Shown here: piece by piece, positions 27,383 to 35,647 of the stretch
Layout: the number at the start of each line of letters is the position of its first letter
How positions within the stretch are numbered: position 1 is the stretch's first letter
Assembly: GCF_900109075.1 (NCBI RefSeq)
Contig: NZ_FNYS01000003.1
Coordinates: 248,001-312,000, forward strand
Reading direction: 5' to 3'
From: Myroides marinus
Lineage (GTDB): Bacteria; Bacteroidota; Bacteroidia; Flavobacteriales; Flavobacteriaceae
DNA: 64,000 nt
Position numbers and translations under genes: made by a program
The notes under the pieces: model-generated
Told to the model about the DNA's origin: nothing
Databases searched by the model: none
Seen by the model: only the letters and a program-made list of their open reading frames with translations

Positions 27383-28618
27383 ATGGAAAAAATTGCAATT
27401 ATTGGTGCTGGAGTATCAGGTTTGACTATTGGGAAATTACTTTTAGAAAAGGGCTACGATGTTACCATATTTGAGGCAAGAAAACAGATTGGAGGACGTC
27501 TTAAAGAGGCTTTTGTTAATGGGTACGCTATTGATTTAGGAGGTCAATGGCTACATCAAATTGATGATAAAAAGAACTCATTGATTGATTTGATCAACAC
27601 TACAGGTGCGGTCTTTCAATTAGACGAATATGAGGAAGTTATATGTAATGGAAGACATGATTACTACCTAGATGTTCCTGAGATATTTGAACGTTTTCTA
27701 AACTATATGAAGACTTTAGAGTTAAAAGAAGATGAGTCTGTTTTTGAATCGCTGAGAAAGTTTACAGATGATCCGTTTATGTATTCTTATATAGAAGCTT
27801 TTTTGGCGGATATGGCTGCTGGTAGTAGAAACTATTCAAGTAAGAAGTTTAAAGAGAATTTAGCTACTTTTAAGCCTACTGATTATGCTTTACGCGATAA
27901 GACGATGGCTAATACTGTACTTGAATATTATAACAATATTTTACAGAACTATATTAAAGTAAATACTCCTGTGAAAACAATAAGTTATATAAATGATGAT
28001 GTGAGAATCTCAACTTTAAAAGGAGAGGAATATAGTTTTTCTCAGTGTATCATTAGTGTGCCAATCTCTCAATTAAAAACTGATAAAATAAACTTCGTTC
28101 CAGTATTGCCAAGTGAGAAAAGAGAGGCTTTTCATAAAATAGGTTTTGGAAAAGGAGTTAAAGTCTTATTGTTTTTTAGCAATAATATCCTTGATAAAAG
28201 TTATTTTAATTTAGAGTATGCTCCATATTATATACAGAAAACATTAAAAGGAAAAGAGCCTATATATGTTATCTATACTTTGTTATTTGGAGATTATGCA
28301 GAACGTTATTACCATAATCCAGAAAATATAAAAGAGAACATTTTTAAGGAGCTTAGCGCTCTTTCTAATAGCAATATTAAAGATAGCAATATTAAAGATA
28401 GCTTAATAGAGGCTGTTTATCAAGATTGGTCTAGTGAAGAGTATATAGAGGGCACCTATAGCTTTCCTTTGCCTAATGAAGACAATGTAAGGATAATTGC
28501 TGCAGAACCTATTGATAATAAGCTTTTCTTTATTGGAGAGGCGATGAATCAAAACTCGGAGTACGGTTTTATACATGGAGCTATGGATACAGCTATTAGT
28601 TTAGCTAAGAAATTTTAA
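27383..28618 (+). CDS. Flavin-containing amine oxidase family protein
   Basis: 411 residues. The N-terminal FAD-binding GAGVSGL is followed by EARKQIGGRL and DLGGQWLHQ, the flavin monoamine/polyamine oxidase pattern. The C-terminal LFFIGEAMNQNSEYGFIHGA completes the FAD site. The probable reaction is oxidative deamination of an amine or polyamine in the cytosol. The segment SNIKDSNIKDS is encoded by a 15-bp tandem duplication. It lies 34 bases before a ureohydrolase gene and near arginine decarboxylase, which makes a polyamine substrate attractive but unproven. Confidence 0.82.
   Translation: MEKIAIIGAGVSGLTIGKLLLEKGYDVTIFEARKQIGGRLKEAFVNGYAIDLGGQWLHQIDDKKNSLIDLINTTGAVFQLDEYEEVICNGRHDYYLDVPEIFERFLNYMKTLELKEDESVFESLRKFTDDPFMYSYIEAFLADMAAGSRNYSSKKFKENLATFKPTDYALRDKTMANTVLEYYNNILQNYIKVNTPVKTISYINDDVRISTLKGEEYSFSQCIISVPISQLKTDKINFVPVLPSEKREAFHKIGFGKGVKVLLFFSNNILDKSYFNLEYAPYYIQKTLKGKEPIYVIYTLLFGDYAERYYHNPENIKENIFKELSALSNSNIKDSNIKDSLIEAVYQDWSSEEYIEGTYSFPLPNEDNVRIIAAEPIDNKLFFIGEAMNQNSEYGFIHGAMDTAISLAKKF
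28370..28399 (+). repeat. 15-bp tandem duplication inside the amine oxidase gene
   Basis: AGCAATATTAAAGAT occurs twice in a row in frame, adding five residues (SNIKD). Confidence 0.8.
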
Positions 28619-28652
28619 GTTATTTAGATAGGTTTTTATAAATAGTTTAAAC

Positions 28653-29549
28653 GTGAGAAAAAATGTTATAATAGAGTGCCCTACTAATCTAGGTTTGGCA
28701 CAAAGTGATTATGCTATTGAACCAGGAGTAAAGCGTTTACCTAGATGGTTAGAAAGACATGGATTACATACTGCGATAAATCCTTCTGAAGTATATGTGA
28801 TAGATGCTCCTGAATATACGATGGATTTAGACACGACTACTCAAGTAAGAAATGCGAATGCAATAATTACTTATGCTAAAAGGCAGGCTGATATTATAGA
28901 AAAAGAACTTTCAAACAATTCTTTTCTAATTGTACTAGGAGGAGATTGTAGTGTTCTAATCGGAAGTGCTCTAGCTCTTAAGAAAAAAGGGCGTTATGGT
29001 TTATTCTTTTTAGATGGTCACACTGATTATATGTTGCCAGGTCATCTTGGTACTCATGGAACTGCAGGAATGGATTTAGCTATCGCCTGCGGAGTTGGTC
29101 ATCCATATCTTGTTAATATTGATAATCAAGGTCCTTATTTAGAAGAAGAAATGGTGTTCTGTGTTGGCAATAGAGAGTATGGTCTAGAGTATGAAAGACC
29201 TATTATAGAATCTAATGTTACCTATTATCCTTTAAATCAATTAAGAGATTATGGACTAGATAATGTTACTTCTGATTTTTTAAATATCGTTGAACAACAG
29301 GGGGTAGACGGATTTTTCATTCACTTGGATGTTGATGTATTAAATGATCAAATAATGCCCGCTGTTGATTGTAGACAAGAGGATGGTTTAAGTTATGAAG
29401 AGCTTAAACAGATACTTATACCACTGATTAAAACAGAGAAATGTATAGGTGTAGAAATAACAATTCTAGATCCTGACCTAGATTCTACTGGTGTTTATAC
29501 TAAAGAGTTTATTCAAAATATGACGAATATTATTAGTACAAGAGGTTAA
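28653..29549 (+). CDS. Arginase/agmatinase family (ureohydrolase) protein
   Basis: 298 residues, starting at GTG; no in-frame ATG is available for the conserved N-terminus. Metal-site motifs are GGDCS (96-100), DGHTDY (121-126) and HLDVDVLND (D226, D228). Arginases have His in the first motif (GGDHS); here C99 takes its place, as in some uncharacterised ureohydrolase-like proteins. The enzyme may hydrolyse arginine, agmatine or another guanidino/formimino compound. Being 1.6 kb from arginine decarboxylase, it is the only candidate agmatinase in this window. Confidence 0.8.
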   Translation: MRKNVIIECPTNLGLAQSDYAIEPGVKRLPRWLERHGLHTAINPSEVYVIDAPEYTMDLDTTTQVRNANAIITYAKRQADIIEKELSNNSFLIVLGGDCSVLIGSALALKKKGRYGLFFLDGHTDYMLPGHLGTHGTAGMDLAIACGVGHPYLVNIDNQGPYLEEEMVFCVGNREYGLEYERPIIESNVTYYPLNQLRDYGLDNVTSDFLNIVEQQGVDGFFIHLDVDVLNDQIMPAVDCRQEDGLSYEELKQILIPLIKTEKCIGVEITILDPDLDSTGVYTKEFIQNMTNIISTRG

Positions 29550-29729
29550 ACATACTTCTGTTTTGGTATTGAAGTGCCATTTATTTTCTTTATTGAGGAA
29601 GTTTTGTATAGTTAGGTATCACAATAAAAAAGCTTATTACTAACTCAATTATTAATTCGTTAAAAAAAGATTTTAGAATGCGGATTTCAATTTATTATAC
29701 TTTATTTTGTATTACATAAATGATTTAGA

Positions 29730-30797
29730 ATGGAAAACATAACAACAGAGAATTACGATATCTTATTTGGACAAGAAGCTTATGAACAATTGGGTTCATA
29801 TTTAAATAGTAATGGCTATAGTAAGCTATTTATCTTGACAGACTCTAATTGTTATGAACATTGTTTACCTTATTTTTTAAGTAACTTACCTACAGATGTT
29901 CCTTTTGAAATTATAGAAGTAGAGGCAGGAGAGGAGAATAAAGTCTTAGATACTTGTGCAGGTGTTATACAGACAATGTTAGAGTTAGGTGGAGACCGCA
30001 AAAGTATGATCATCACTGTTGGAGGTGGTGTTATCACTGATATGGGAGGCTTTATCGCTTCAATATTTATGCGTGGAATAGACTTTATAAATATACCTAC
30101 CTCATTACTAGCTATGGTAGATGCTTCTGTAGGAGGAAAAACAGGAGTGGATTTAAATGGTATCAAGAACTGTATTGGAGCTTTTGCAATGCCTAAGATG
30201 CTTATTATAGATGTTAACTATTTAGAGACATTAGAAGCACGACAAATTAAGGCTGGATATGCAGAAATGCTAAAACATGGTTTGATTTTTGATGAGAAGT
30301 ATTATACGTATCTAAAGGATATAGCTAATATTGATTTTAATGATTTGGAGGCTTTGATTTATCATTCTGTAACTATTAAAAACGAAGTAGTTACGCAGGA
30401 TCCTAAAGAGCATGGTCTTAGAAAGATATTAAACTTTGGGCATACTGTAGGACATGCTGTTGAGAGCTATTACTTAATGAATGAAGAAAAAGAGACTTTA
30501 TTACACGGTGAGGCAGTAGCGTTAGGAATGGTAGCAGAAGCTTATATAGCTAGAGAATTAGGGCATTTATCAGAAAAAGAATACCTTGATATTAAAGAGA
30601 CAATTCATGGTATTTATGGGGTAGTAGACATGTCAAAAGAAGACATTGAAAACTCTTTAGAATGGTTGAAGTTTGACAAAAAGAACTATAGCGGTAATAT
30701 CCGTTGTGTATTATTAGATAAAATAGGCTCTGCTATATATGATATAGAGGTGAGCAAAGAGTTGGTAGTAAAAGGATTAGAAGCTTATTTGAATTAA
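29730..30797 (+). CDS. aroB: 3-dehydroquinate synthase
   Basis: A 355-residue second enzyme of the shikimate pathway that turns DAHP into dehydroquinate using bound NAD and zinc. VGGGVITDMGGFIAS is the NAD region, MVDASVGGKTGVDLNGIKN holds the active-site lysines, and the zinc histidines lie in FGHTVGHAVE and LLHGEAVALGM. It is placed between polyamine-related genes, separated from the ureohydrolase by 180 bases and from arginine decarboxylase by 369 bases, so it is likely an independent unit. Confidence 0.95.
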   Translation: MENITTENYDILFGQEAYEQLGSYLNSNGYSKLFILTDSNCYEHCLPYFLSNLPTDVPFEIIEVEAGEENKVLDTCAGVIQTMLELGGDRKSMIITVGGGVITDMGGFIASIFMRGIDFINIPTSLLAMVDASVGGKTGVDLNGIKNCIGAFAMPKMLIIDVNYLETLEARQIKAGYAEMLKHGLIFDEKYYTYLKDIANIDFNDLEALIYHSVTIKNEVVTQDPKEHGLRKILNFGHTVGHAVESYYLMNEEKETLLHGEAVALGMVAEAYIARELGHLSEKEYLDIKETIHGIYGVVDMSKEDIENSLEWLKFDKKNYSGNIRCVLLDKIGSAIYDIEVSKELVVKGLEAYLN

Positions 30798-31166
30798 GGT
30801 TCAAAAACAATCACTTTTTAGTTTTTCATTCCAATATTTTGTTACATTTGCGGTCGTGAAAATAGATGTTTTATATATTAGATTCTGTGTGTCTGCAAGG
30901 CACAAAGTGAGGCGTTTTGTCGTCAGGCAAAAGGCTAATTATGTATATGGCATTATCAAGTATTCTAAAGAGGCTCTTAATTCGTTTAGATTCAGAGATA
31001 AGTTGCCAATAGTATTTGCAAATATTAGAGTTTGAAAATTTAGTTAGCCTTTAGATTTTGCTTTAAATCATTATGATTTAGTATCTTTATACAAAGTGTA
31101 TAATCTTTAGCAAGATGCAAGTTAATTAAGAAAGAATTTTTTTAACCTTTATTAAAAAGAAAAGAC
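30798..31166 (+). promoter_or_regulatory. Long leader region of the arginine decarboxylase gene
   Basis: 369 bases. A -7 box TACATTTG lies at 30843-30850, giving a predicted leader of roughly 310 bases. An open frame (30856-31035, GTG start, 59 residues) contains 8 arginines, unusual for this AT-rich genome. Downstream, 31055-31116 can fold into a three-way junction. An alternative second promoter (TTTTG near 31056, TATCTTTA at 31082-31089) overlaps that structure. No standard gene is visible. Confidence 0.5.
31055..31116 (+). ncRNA. Candidate three-way-junction RNA element
   Basis: Outer stem ATTTTGCT (31055-31062) with AGCAAGAT (31109-31116), eight pairs including one G-U. Inside are two hairpins, each of six pairs with five-base loops: TAAATC/GATTTA (31064-31080) and TTATAC/GTATAA (31087-31103). 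It ends 50 bases before the arginine decarboxylase start codon. Found by eye; no family assigned. Confidence 0.3.
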
Positions 31167-32564
31167 ATGAATACAAAATATGTTGACTTAATCAACCAAA
31201 CTTTTTACTTTCCACAAGAAGAATTCAAATTAAACAAAGATAATTTACAATTTCACAATATAGACTTATTAGGTCTAGTTGAGAAGTATGGTAGCCCTTT
31301 AAAATTCACTTATTTACCTAAGATTTCTGAAAACATTAGTAATGTAAAAACGATGTTCAGAAAAGCTATGGAGAAGAATAAATATAAAGCGAACTACTAT
31401 TACTGCTATTGTACTAAGAGTTCTCATTTCTCATACGTGCTTAATGAAGCTTTTAAAAACGATATTCACGTAGAAACATCTTCAGCTTTTGACGTAAACA
31501 TCGTTGAAAACTTACTTGAAACAGGAAAAATAAACAAGGATACTTTTGTATTGTGTAATGGGTTTAAACGTGCTCAGTATATTGATAATATAGCTAATCT
31601 TATCAATAACAAACACGAGAAAACTATTCCAATTATTGATAACTACGAAGAACTTGATTTACTTCAAGAGCAAATTAATAAGAAGTTTAAAATTGGTATT
31701 CGTATCGCTTCTGAAGAATCTCCTAAATTTGAGTTTTATACATCTCGTTTAGGTATTGGATATAAAAGTATCTTACCATTCTACAGAAAACAAATAGCTG
31801 AGAATCCTAAAGTAGAGCTTAAAATGCTTCACTTCTTCATCAATACAGGTATTAGAGATACTGCGTATTACTGGAATGAATTAGTAAAATGTTTGAAAGT
31901 TTATATCACTTTAAAGAAAGAATGTCCTACATTAGATAGTTTAAATATCGGAGGAGGATTCCCTATTAAAGATTCATTAGCTTTTGAATTTGATTACCAA
32001 TATATGGTAGATGAAATCATCAACCAAATTAAGATTGTATGTGATGAGGCTGATGTGCCAGTTCCAAATATCTTTACTGAATTCGGATCTTACACAGTAG
32101 GAGAGAGTGGAGGAGCTATTTATGAAATCTTATACCAAAAGCAACAAAACGATAGAGAGAAATGGAATATGATTGACTCATCTTTCATTACGACTTTACC
32201 AGATTCATGGGCTATTAATAAGCGTTTTATAATGTTGCCTATCAATAGATGGAATGATGCTTATGAGCGTATTCTTTTGGGAGGATTGACTTGTGATAGT
32301 GATGACTACTACAATTCAGAGCAAAACTTAAACGCAATTTATTTACCAAAGTATAATAAAGAAAAACCATTGTATATTGGATTCTTTAATACAGGAGCTT
32401 ATCAAGATCAAATTGGAGGATTTGGTGGTATTCACCACTGTTTAATTCCTCAACCAAAACACATCTTGATAGATAAAGATGAAAATGGTATTATTGCTAC
32501 AGAATTGTTCTCAGAACAACAAACAGCTGAGCAAGTATTAGAAATCTTAGGATACAACAAATAA
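31167..32564 (+). CDS. speA: Arginine decarboxylase, short PLP fold III type
   Basis: A 465-residue alanine-racemase-fold decarboxylase of the Bacteroidota arginine decarboxylase type that makes agmatine from arginine. The PLP lysine is K84 in YCTKSSH, LNIGGGFP binds the phosphate, and GGLTCDSDD near the C-terminus is the conserved active-site Cys/Asp region. It lacks the long insertions of E. coli SpeA. The next gene, 37 bases downstream, is a deoxyhypusine synthase homologue, a frequent partner. Substrate (arginine rather than diaminopimelate or ornithine) is inferred from family and context. Confidence 0.85.
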   Translation: MNTKYVDLINQTFYFPQEEFKLNKDNLQFHNIDLLGLVEKYGSPLKFTYLPKISENISNVKTMFRKAMEKNKYKANYYYCYCTKSSHFSYVLNEAFKNDIHVETSSAFDVNIVENLLETGKINKDTFVLCNGFKRAQYIDNIANLINNKHEKTIPIIDNYEELDLLQEQINKKFKIGIRIASEESPKFEFYTSRLGIGYKSILPFYRKQIAENPKVELKMLHFFINTGIRDTAYYWNELVKCLKVYITLKKECPTLDSLNIGGGFPIKDSLAFEFDYQYMVDEIINQIKIVCDEADVPVPNIFTEFGSYTVGESGGAIYEILYQKQQNDREKWNMIDSSFITTLPDSWAINKRFIMLPINRWNDAYERILLGGLTCDSDDYYNSEQNLNAIYLPKYNKEKPLYIGFFNTGAYQDQIGGFGGIHHCLIPQPKHILIDKDENGIIATELFSEQQTAEQVLEILGYNK

Positions 32565-32601
32565 GAATTAAAAGAAATATTAATATAAAAGTAAAAATAA
32601 A

Positions 32602-33576
32602 ATGAGTAAAGGACCAATTAGTCAGTTTATTGAGCATAACTATAGACACTTTAACGCTGCTGCGTTAGTGGATGCTGCAAAAGGATATGAAGCACACTTA
32701 GACGCTGGAGGAAAAATGTTAATCTCTATGGGTGGTGCTATGAGTACTGCTGAGTTAGGAATTTCTTTAGCAGAGATGATTCGTCAAGATAAAGTACAAA
32801 TCATTTCTTGTACAGGAGCTAACTTAGAAGAGGACGTGATGAACTTGGTTGCTCACTCTCACTACAAAAGAGTTCCAAATTATAGAGATTTGACTCCAGA
32901 ACAAGAGAGAGAGTTATTAGATAACCACTATAACCGTGTAACTGATACATGTATTCCTGAAGAAGAGGCTTTCCGTCGTCTACAAAAACACTTAGAAGAT
33001 GTATGGCATGCTGCTGAGGCTGAAGGAAAACGTTATTTCCCACACGAATTCTTATACCAATTAGTTAACTCTGGTGTATTAGAGCAATACTATGAAATCG
33101 ATCCTAAAGATTCTTGGATTGTTGCTGCGGCTGAGAAAAACATTCCAATCGTATGTCCAGGATGGGAAGATTCTACATGTGGTAATATCTTTACATCTAA
33201 CGTAATCAAAGGAAAATTAAATGTACACACTGTTAAAACAGGTATTGAGTACATGATTTACTTAACTGAATGGTATAGAGCTAACTCAGGAGGACATGGA
33301 GTAGGATTCTTCCAAATCGGAGGAGGTATCTCTGGAGATTTCCCTATCTGTGTTGTTCCAATGATGTACCAAGATTTAGAGTGGGAAGATGTACCTTTCT
33401 GGTCATACTTCTGCCAAATCTCTGATTCAACTACATCTTATGGATCATATTCAGGGGCAGTTCCTAACGAAAAAATTACTTGGGGTAAATTAGATATCGA
33501 TACACCTAAATTCATTGTTGAGTCAGATGCTACGATTTGTGCGCCATTAATTTTTGCATATATTCTTGGTAATTAA
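32602..33576 (+). CDS. Deoxyhypusine synthase homologue (putative homospermidine synthase-type enzyme)
   Basis: A 324-residue NAD-dependent aminobutyltransferase-family protein. ISMGGAMSTAELG and ISCTGANLEEDV match the NAD-binding part, GHGVGFFQIGGGISGD the glycine-rich loop, and K296 in ITWGK aligns with the catalytic lysine of eukaryotic deoxyhypusine synthase (K329 in human). Bacteria lack eIF5A, and bacterial homologues are known or proposed to transfer an aminobutyl group to a diamine, producing homospermidine. It is coupled with arginine decarboxylase, so it likely ends a polyamine pathway; the true acceptor is unknown. Confidence 0.85.
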   Translation: MSKGPISQFIEHNYRHFNAAALVDAAKGYEAHLDAGGKMLISMGGAMSTAELGISLAEMIRQDKVQIISCTGANLEEDVMNLVAHSHYKRVPNYRDLTPEQERELLDNHYNRVTDTCIPEEEAFRRLQKHLEDVWHAAEAEGKRYFPHEFLYQLVNSGVLEQYYEIDPKDSWIVAAAEKNIPIVCPGWEDSTCGNIFTSNVIKGKLNVHTVKTGIEYMIYLTEWYRANSGGHGVGFFQIGGGISGDFPICVVPMMYQDLEWEDVPFWSYFCQISDSTTSYGSYSGAVPNEKITWGKLDIDTPKFIVESDATICAPLIFAYILGN

Positions 33577-33613
33577 TTTTTAATTTTTCGCAGTAAATAA
33601 ATGTGGTATTTTA

Positions 33614-33644
33614 TTTGTAGTTTACAATTTACCTATTACATTTG
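33614..33644 (+). promoter_or_regulatory. Complete Bacteroidota promoter
   Basis: -33 TTTG (33614-33617), 19 bases, then -7 TACATTTG (33637-33644). This is the best consensus match in the window, 26 bases upstream of the small acidic gene. Confidence 0.7.
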
Positions 33645-33670
33645 AAACTGAAATAAAGCAAGAACAAAGA

Positions 33671-33967
33671 ATGAAGAGAGTAATTGTTGATTACGCAAAG
33701 TTAACGAACGAAATTTTGACATTATTGGTGGAGAAATTTCCTGACGGGTATGATGACTCAGATATTATTCGTTTTAAAAACGTAAAAAACGAAACTGTTG
33801 AGGCAGTGGAGGTGAGAACTGAAGATACTATATACCTGGTAAAAGTAAGTACTAAGTTAGCAGATAGAATTGAAAACTTCGATGATGAAGATGAAGAATT
33901 CGTAGATTCATCAGAGGATTCATTAGATGCATTAAAAGACTTGGAAATTGCTGACGATGAAGATTAA
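33671..33967 (+). CDS. Small acidic conserved hypothetical protein
   Basis: A 98-residue protein with an ordered N-terminal half (MKRVIVDYAKLTNEILTLL, then VEAVEVRTEDTIYLVKV) and a highly acidic C-terminal tail (FDDEDEEFVD and DLEIADDED). Similar short proteins occur in flavobacteria, sometimes misannotated as DNA primase; no primase motif is present. Its own consensus promoter and terminator indicate a well-expressed single gene. Function unknown. Confidence 0.75.
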   Translation: MKRVIVDYAKLTNEILTLLVEKFPDGYDDSDIIRFKNVKNETVEAVEVRTEDTIYLVKVSTKLADRIENFDDEDEEFVDSSEDSLDALKDLEIADDED

Positions 33968-33987
33968 CAAAATAATCTATATAGAAG

Positions 33988-34015
33988 AGCCACTCAATTA
34001 GAGTGGCTTTTTTAT
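33988..34015 (+). terminator. Rho-independent terminator
   Basis: AGCCACTC and GAGTGGCT form a stem around AATTA, followed by a T-run. Confidence 0.9.
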
Positions 34016-34293
34016 TTTACTCTTGAGTCTTATTGATTAAGTAGTGTAAAGTCATTTATTTTGTTTGTTTTTTACTTTATCTGGTTTAACCCAGATAGTG
34101 AAAGAGATATAAACTAGAATTAGTTCGTAGTATTTGGCTAATGCGGAATATGGGTTTAACTATAACAACCTCTTCTTTAAAGCTCAGAGTTATTTAGTCA
34201 GATTAATTTGAAATAATAAGTTCATCGCTTAATTAGTAATGTTTTATTTAATGGGAAACTTGTTTTAAGACTATGAACTTCTATTATTTTCAA

Positions 34294-34301
34294 TATATTT
34301 G
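34294..34301 (+). promoter_or_regulatory. Putative -7 box for ychF
   Basis: TATATTTG, 34 bases before the start codon. Confidence 0.55.
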
Positions 34302-34335
34302 CAAACGATTAAAAATTCACAATATATTTTAAAAT

Positions 34336-35430
34336 ATGAAAGCAGGTATAGTAGGATTGCCAAATGTAGGTAAATCAACATTATTCAATTGTTTATCTAA
34401 TGCAAAGGCACAGAGCGCTAACTTCCCATTTTGTACAATAGAACCGAATATTGGGGTTGTGAATGTACCAGATCCAAGATTGTCTAAACTAGAAGAGTTA
34501 GTAGTACCAGAGCGTGTATTACCTGCTACTGTAGAGATTGTAGATATTGCTGGATTAGTAAAAGGAGCAAGTAAAGGAGAAGGTTTAGGAAACCAATTCT
34601 TAGGAAATATTAGAGAGTGTAATGCTATTATCCACGTTTTACGTTGTTTTGACAATGATAATATCATTCACGTTGATGGAAATGTAAATCCAATCAGAGA
34701 TAAAGAAACTATCGATATCGAGTTACAGTTAAAAGATCTTGAGACTGTAGAGAAAAGATTAGAGAAAGTTAAGAAAGCAGCTAAAACTGGAAATAAAGAA
34801 GCTCAAGCAGAAGCTGATTTATTAGAAAGAATTAGAGTTACTTTATTAGAGGGTAAATCTGCTCGTGTAGTAGAGGCTAAAAATCAAGATGAAGAAGAGT
34901 TATTAGAAGACTTCCAATTAATTACTACTAAACCTGTGTTATATGTGTGTAACGTAGATGAAGGTGCAGCAGTAAATGGAAATGACTATGTAGTAAAAGT
35001 AAAAGAGCTAGTAAAAGACGAAAACGCAGAAGTAATCGTATTAGCTGTAGGTACTGAAGCTGATATCATGGAATTAGAAACTTATGAAGAAAGACAAATG
35101 TTCTTAGAAGATTTAGGTTTAGAAGAACCAGGAGTATCTAAACTAATCCGTTCTGCATATAAACTATTAAATCTTCAAACTTACTTCACAGCAGGTGTGA
35201 AAGAGGTTAGAGCTTGGACTATTAAAGTAGGAGATACTGCACCTCAAGCTGCTGGAGTTATCCACAGTGATTTTGAGAAAGGATTTATCCGTGCAGAAGT
35301 TATCGGATATGATGATTATGTAACTTTCGGTTCTGAAGCTAAAGTAAAAGAAGCTGGAAAACTAAGAGTAGAAGGTAAAGAATATATCGTTAAAGATGGT
35401 GATGTAATGCATTTCCGTTTCAACGTATAA
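34336..35430 (+). CDS. ychF: Redox-regulated ATPase YchF (Obg-like)
   Basis: A 364-residue P-loop protein of the OBG family that prefers ATP. The G1 motif is GLPNVGKST near residue 7, SANFPFCTIEPN is the switch I region, DIAGLVKGASKGEGLGNQFL the switch II region, and CNVDE replaces the usual G4 NKxD, as in YchF. The C-terminal TGS domain (about 280-364) includes QTYFTAGVKEVRAWTI. It is ribosome-associated and stress-linked in other bacteria. It has its own promoter and terminator. Confidence 0.96.
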   Translation: MKAGIVGLPNVGKSTLFNCLSNAKAQSANFPFCTIEPNIGVVNVPDPRLSKLEELVVPERVLPATVEIVDIAGLVKGASKGEGLGNQFLGNIRECNAIIHVLRCFDNDNIIHVDGNVNPIRDKETIDIELQLKDLETVEKRLEKVKKAAKTGNKEAQAEADLLERIRVTLLEGKSARVVEAKNQDEEELLEDFQLITTKPVLYVCNVDEGAAVNGNDYVVKVKELVKDENAEVIVLAVGTEADIMELETYEERQMFLEDLGLEEPGVSKLIRSAYKLLNLQTYFTAGVKEVRAWTIKVGDTAPQAAGVIHSDFEKGFIRAEVIGYDDYVTFGSEAKVKEAGKLRVEGKEYIVKDGDVMHFRFNV

Positions 35431-35438
35431 AGAATTAG

Positions 35439-35471
35439 AAAAGAGAAGCTTAATGCTTCTTTTTTTTTTGC
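35439..35471 (+). terminator. Rho-independent terminator after ychF
   Basis: AGAAGC and GCTTCT around TTAAT, followed by a long T-run. Confidence 0.85.
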
Positions 35472-35647
35472 TAATATTTTTCTCTATAGTTAATTAGGAA
35501 ATGTTAAAATTTTATTGAATTTTGTATTTGATTTTTGCAAGTACAGAAGTTGTTTACTTCTGTATTAATAATCAATACAATAGCTGTTATATAAAGTTAA
35601 TATGACACTGTTAAAATAATATTCATTACCCTTATCAAAGATTAACT

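Larger units (their letters stand above)
33968..34335. other. Intergenic region without genes
   Basis: 368 bases holding the terminator above and the ychF promoter (-7 box TATATTTG at 34294-34301). A short inverted repeat, ATCTGG and CCAGAT around TTTAAC, occurs near 34079-34096. No coding frame is evident. Confidence 0.6.

Noticed and set aside
32602..33576. True deoxyhypusine synthase acting on eIF5A
   Set aside because: Bacteria lack eIF5A; the polyamine context favours a small-molecule acceptor.
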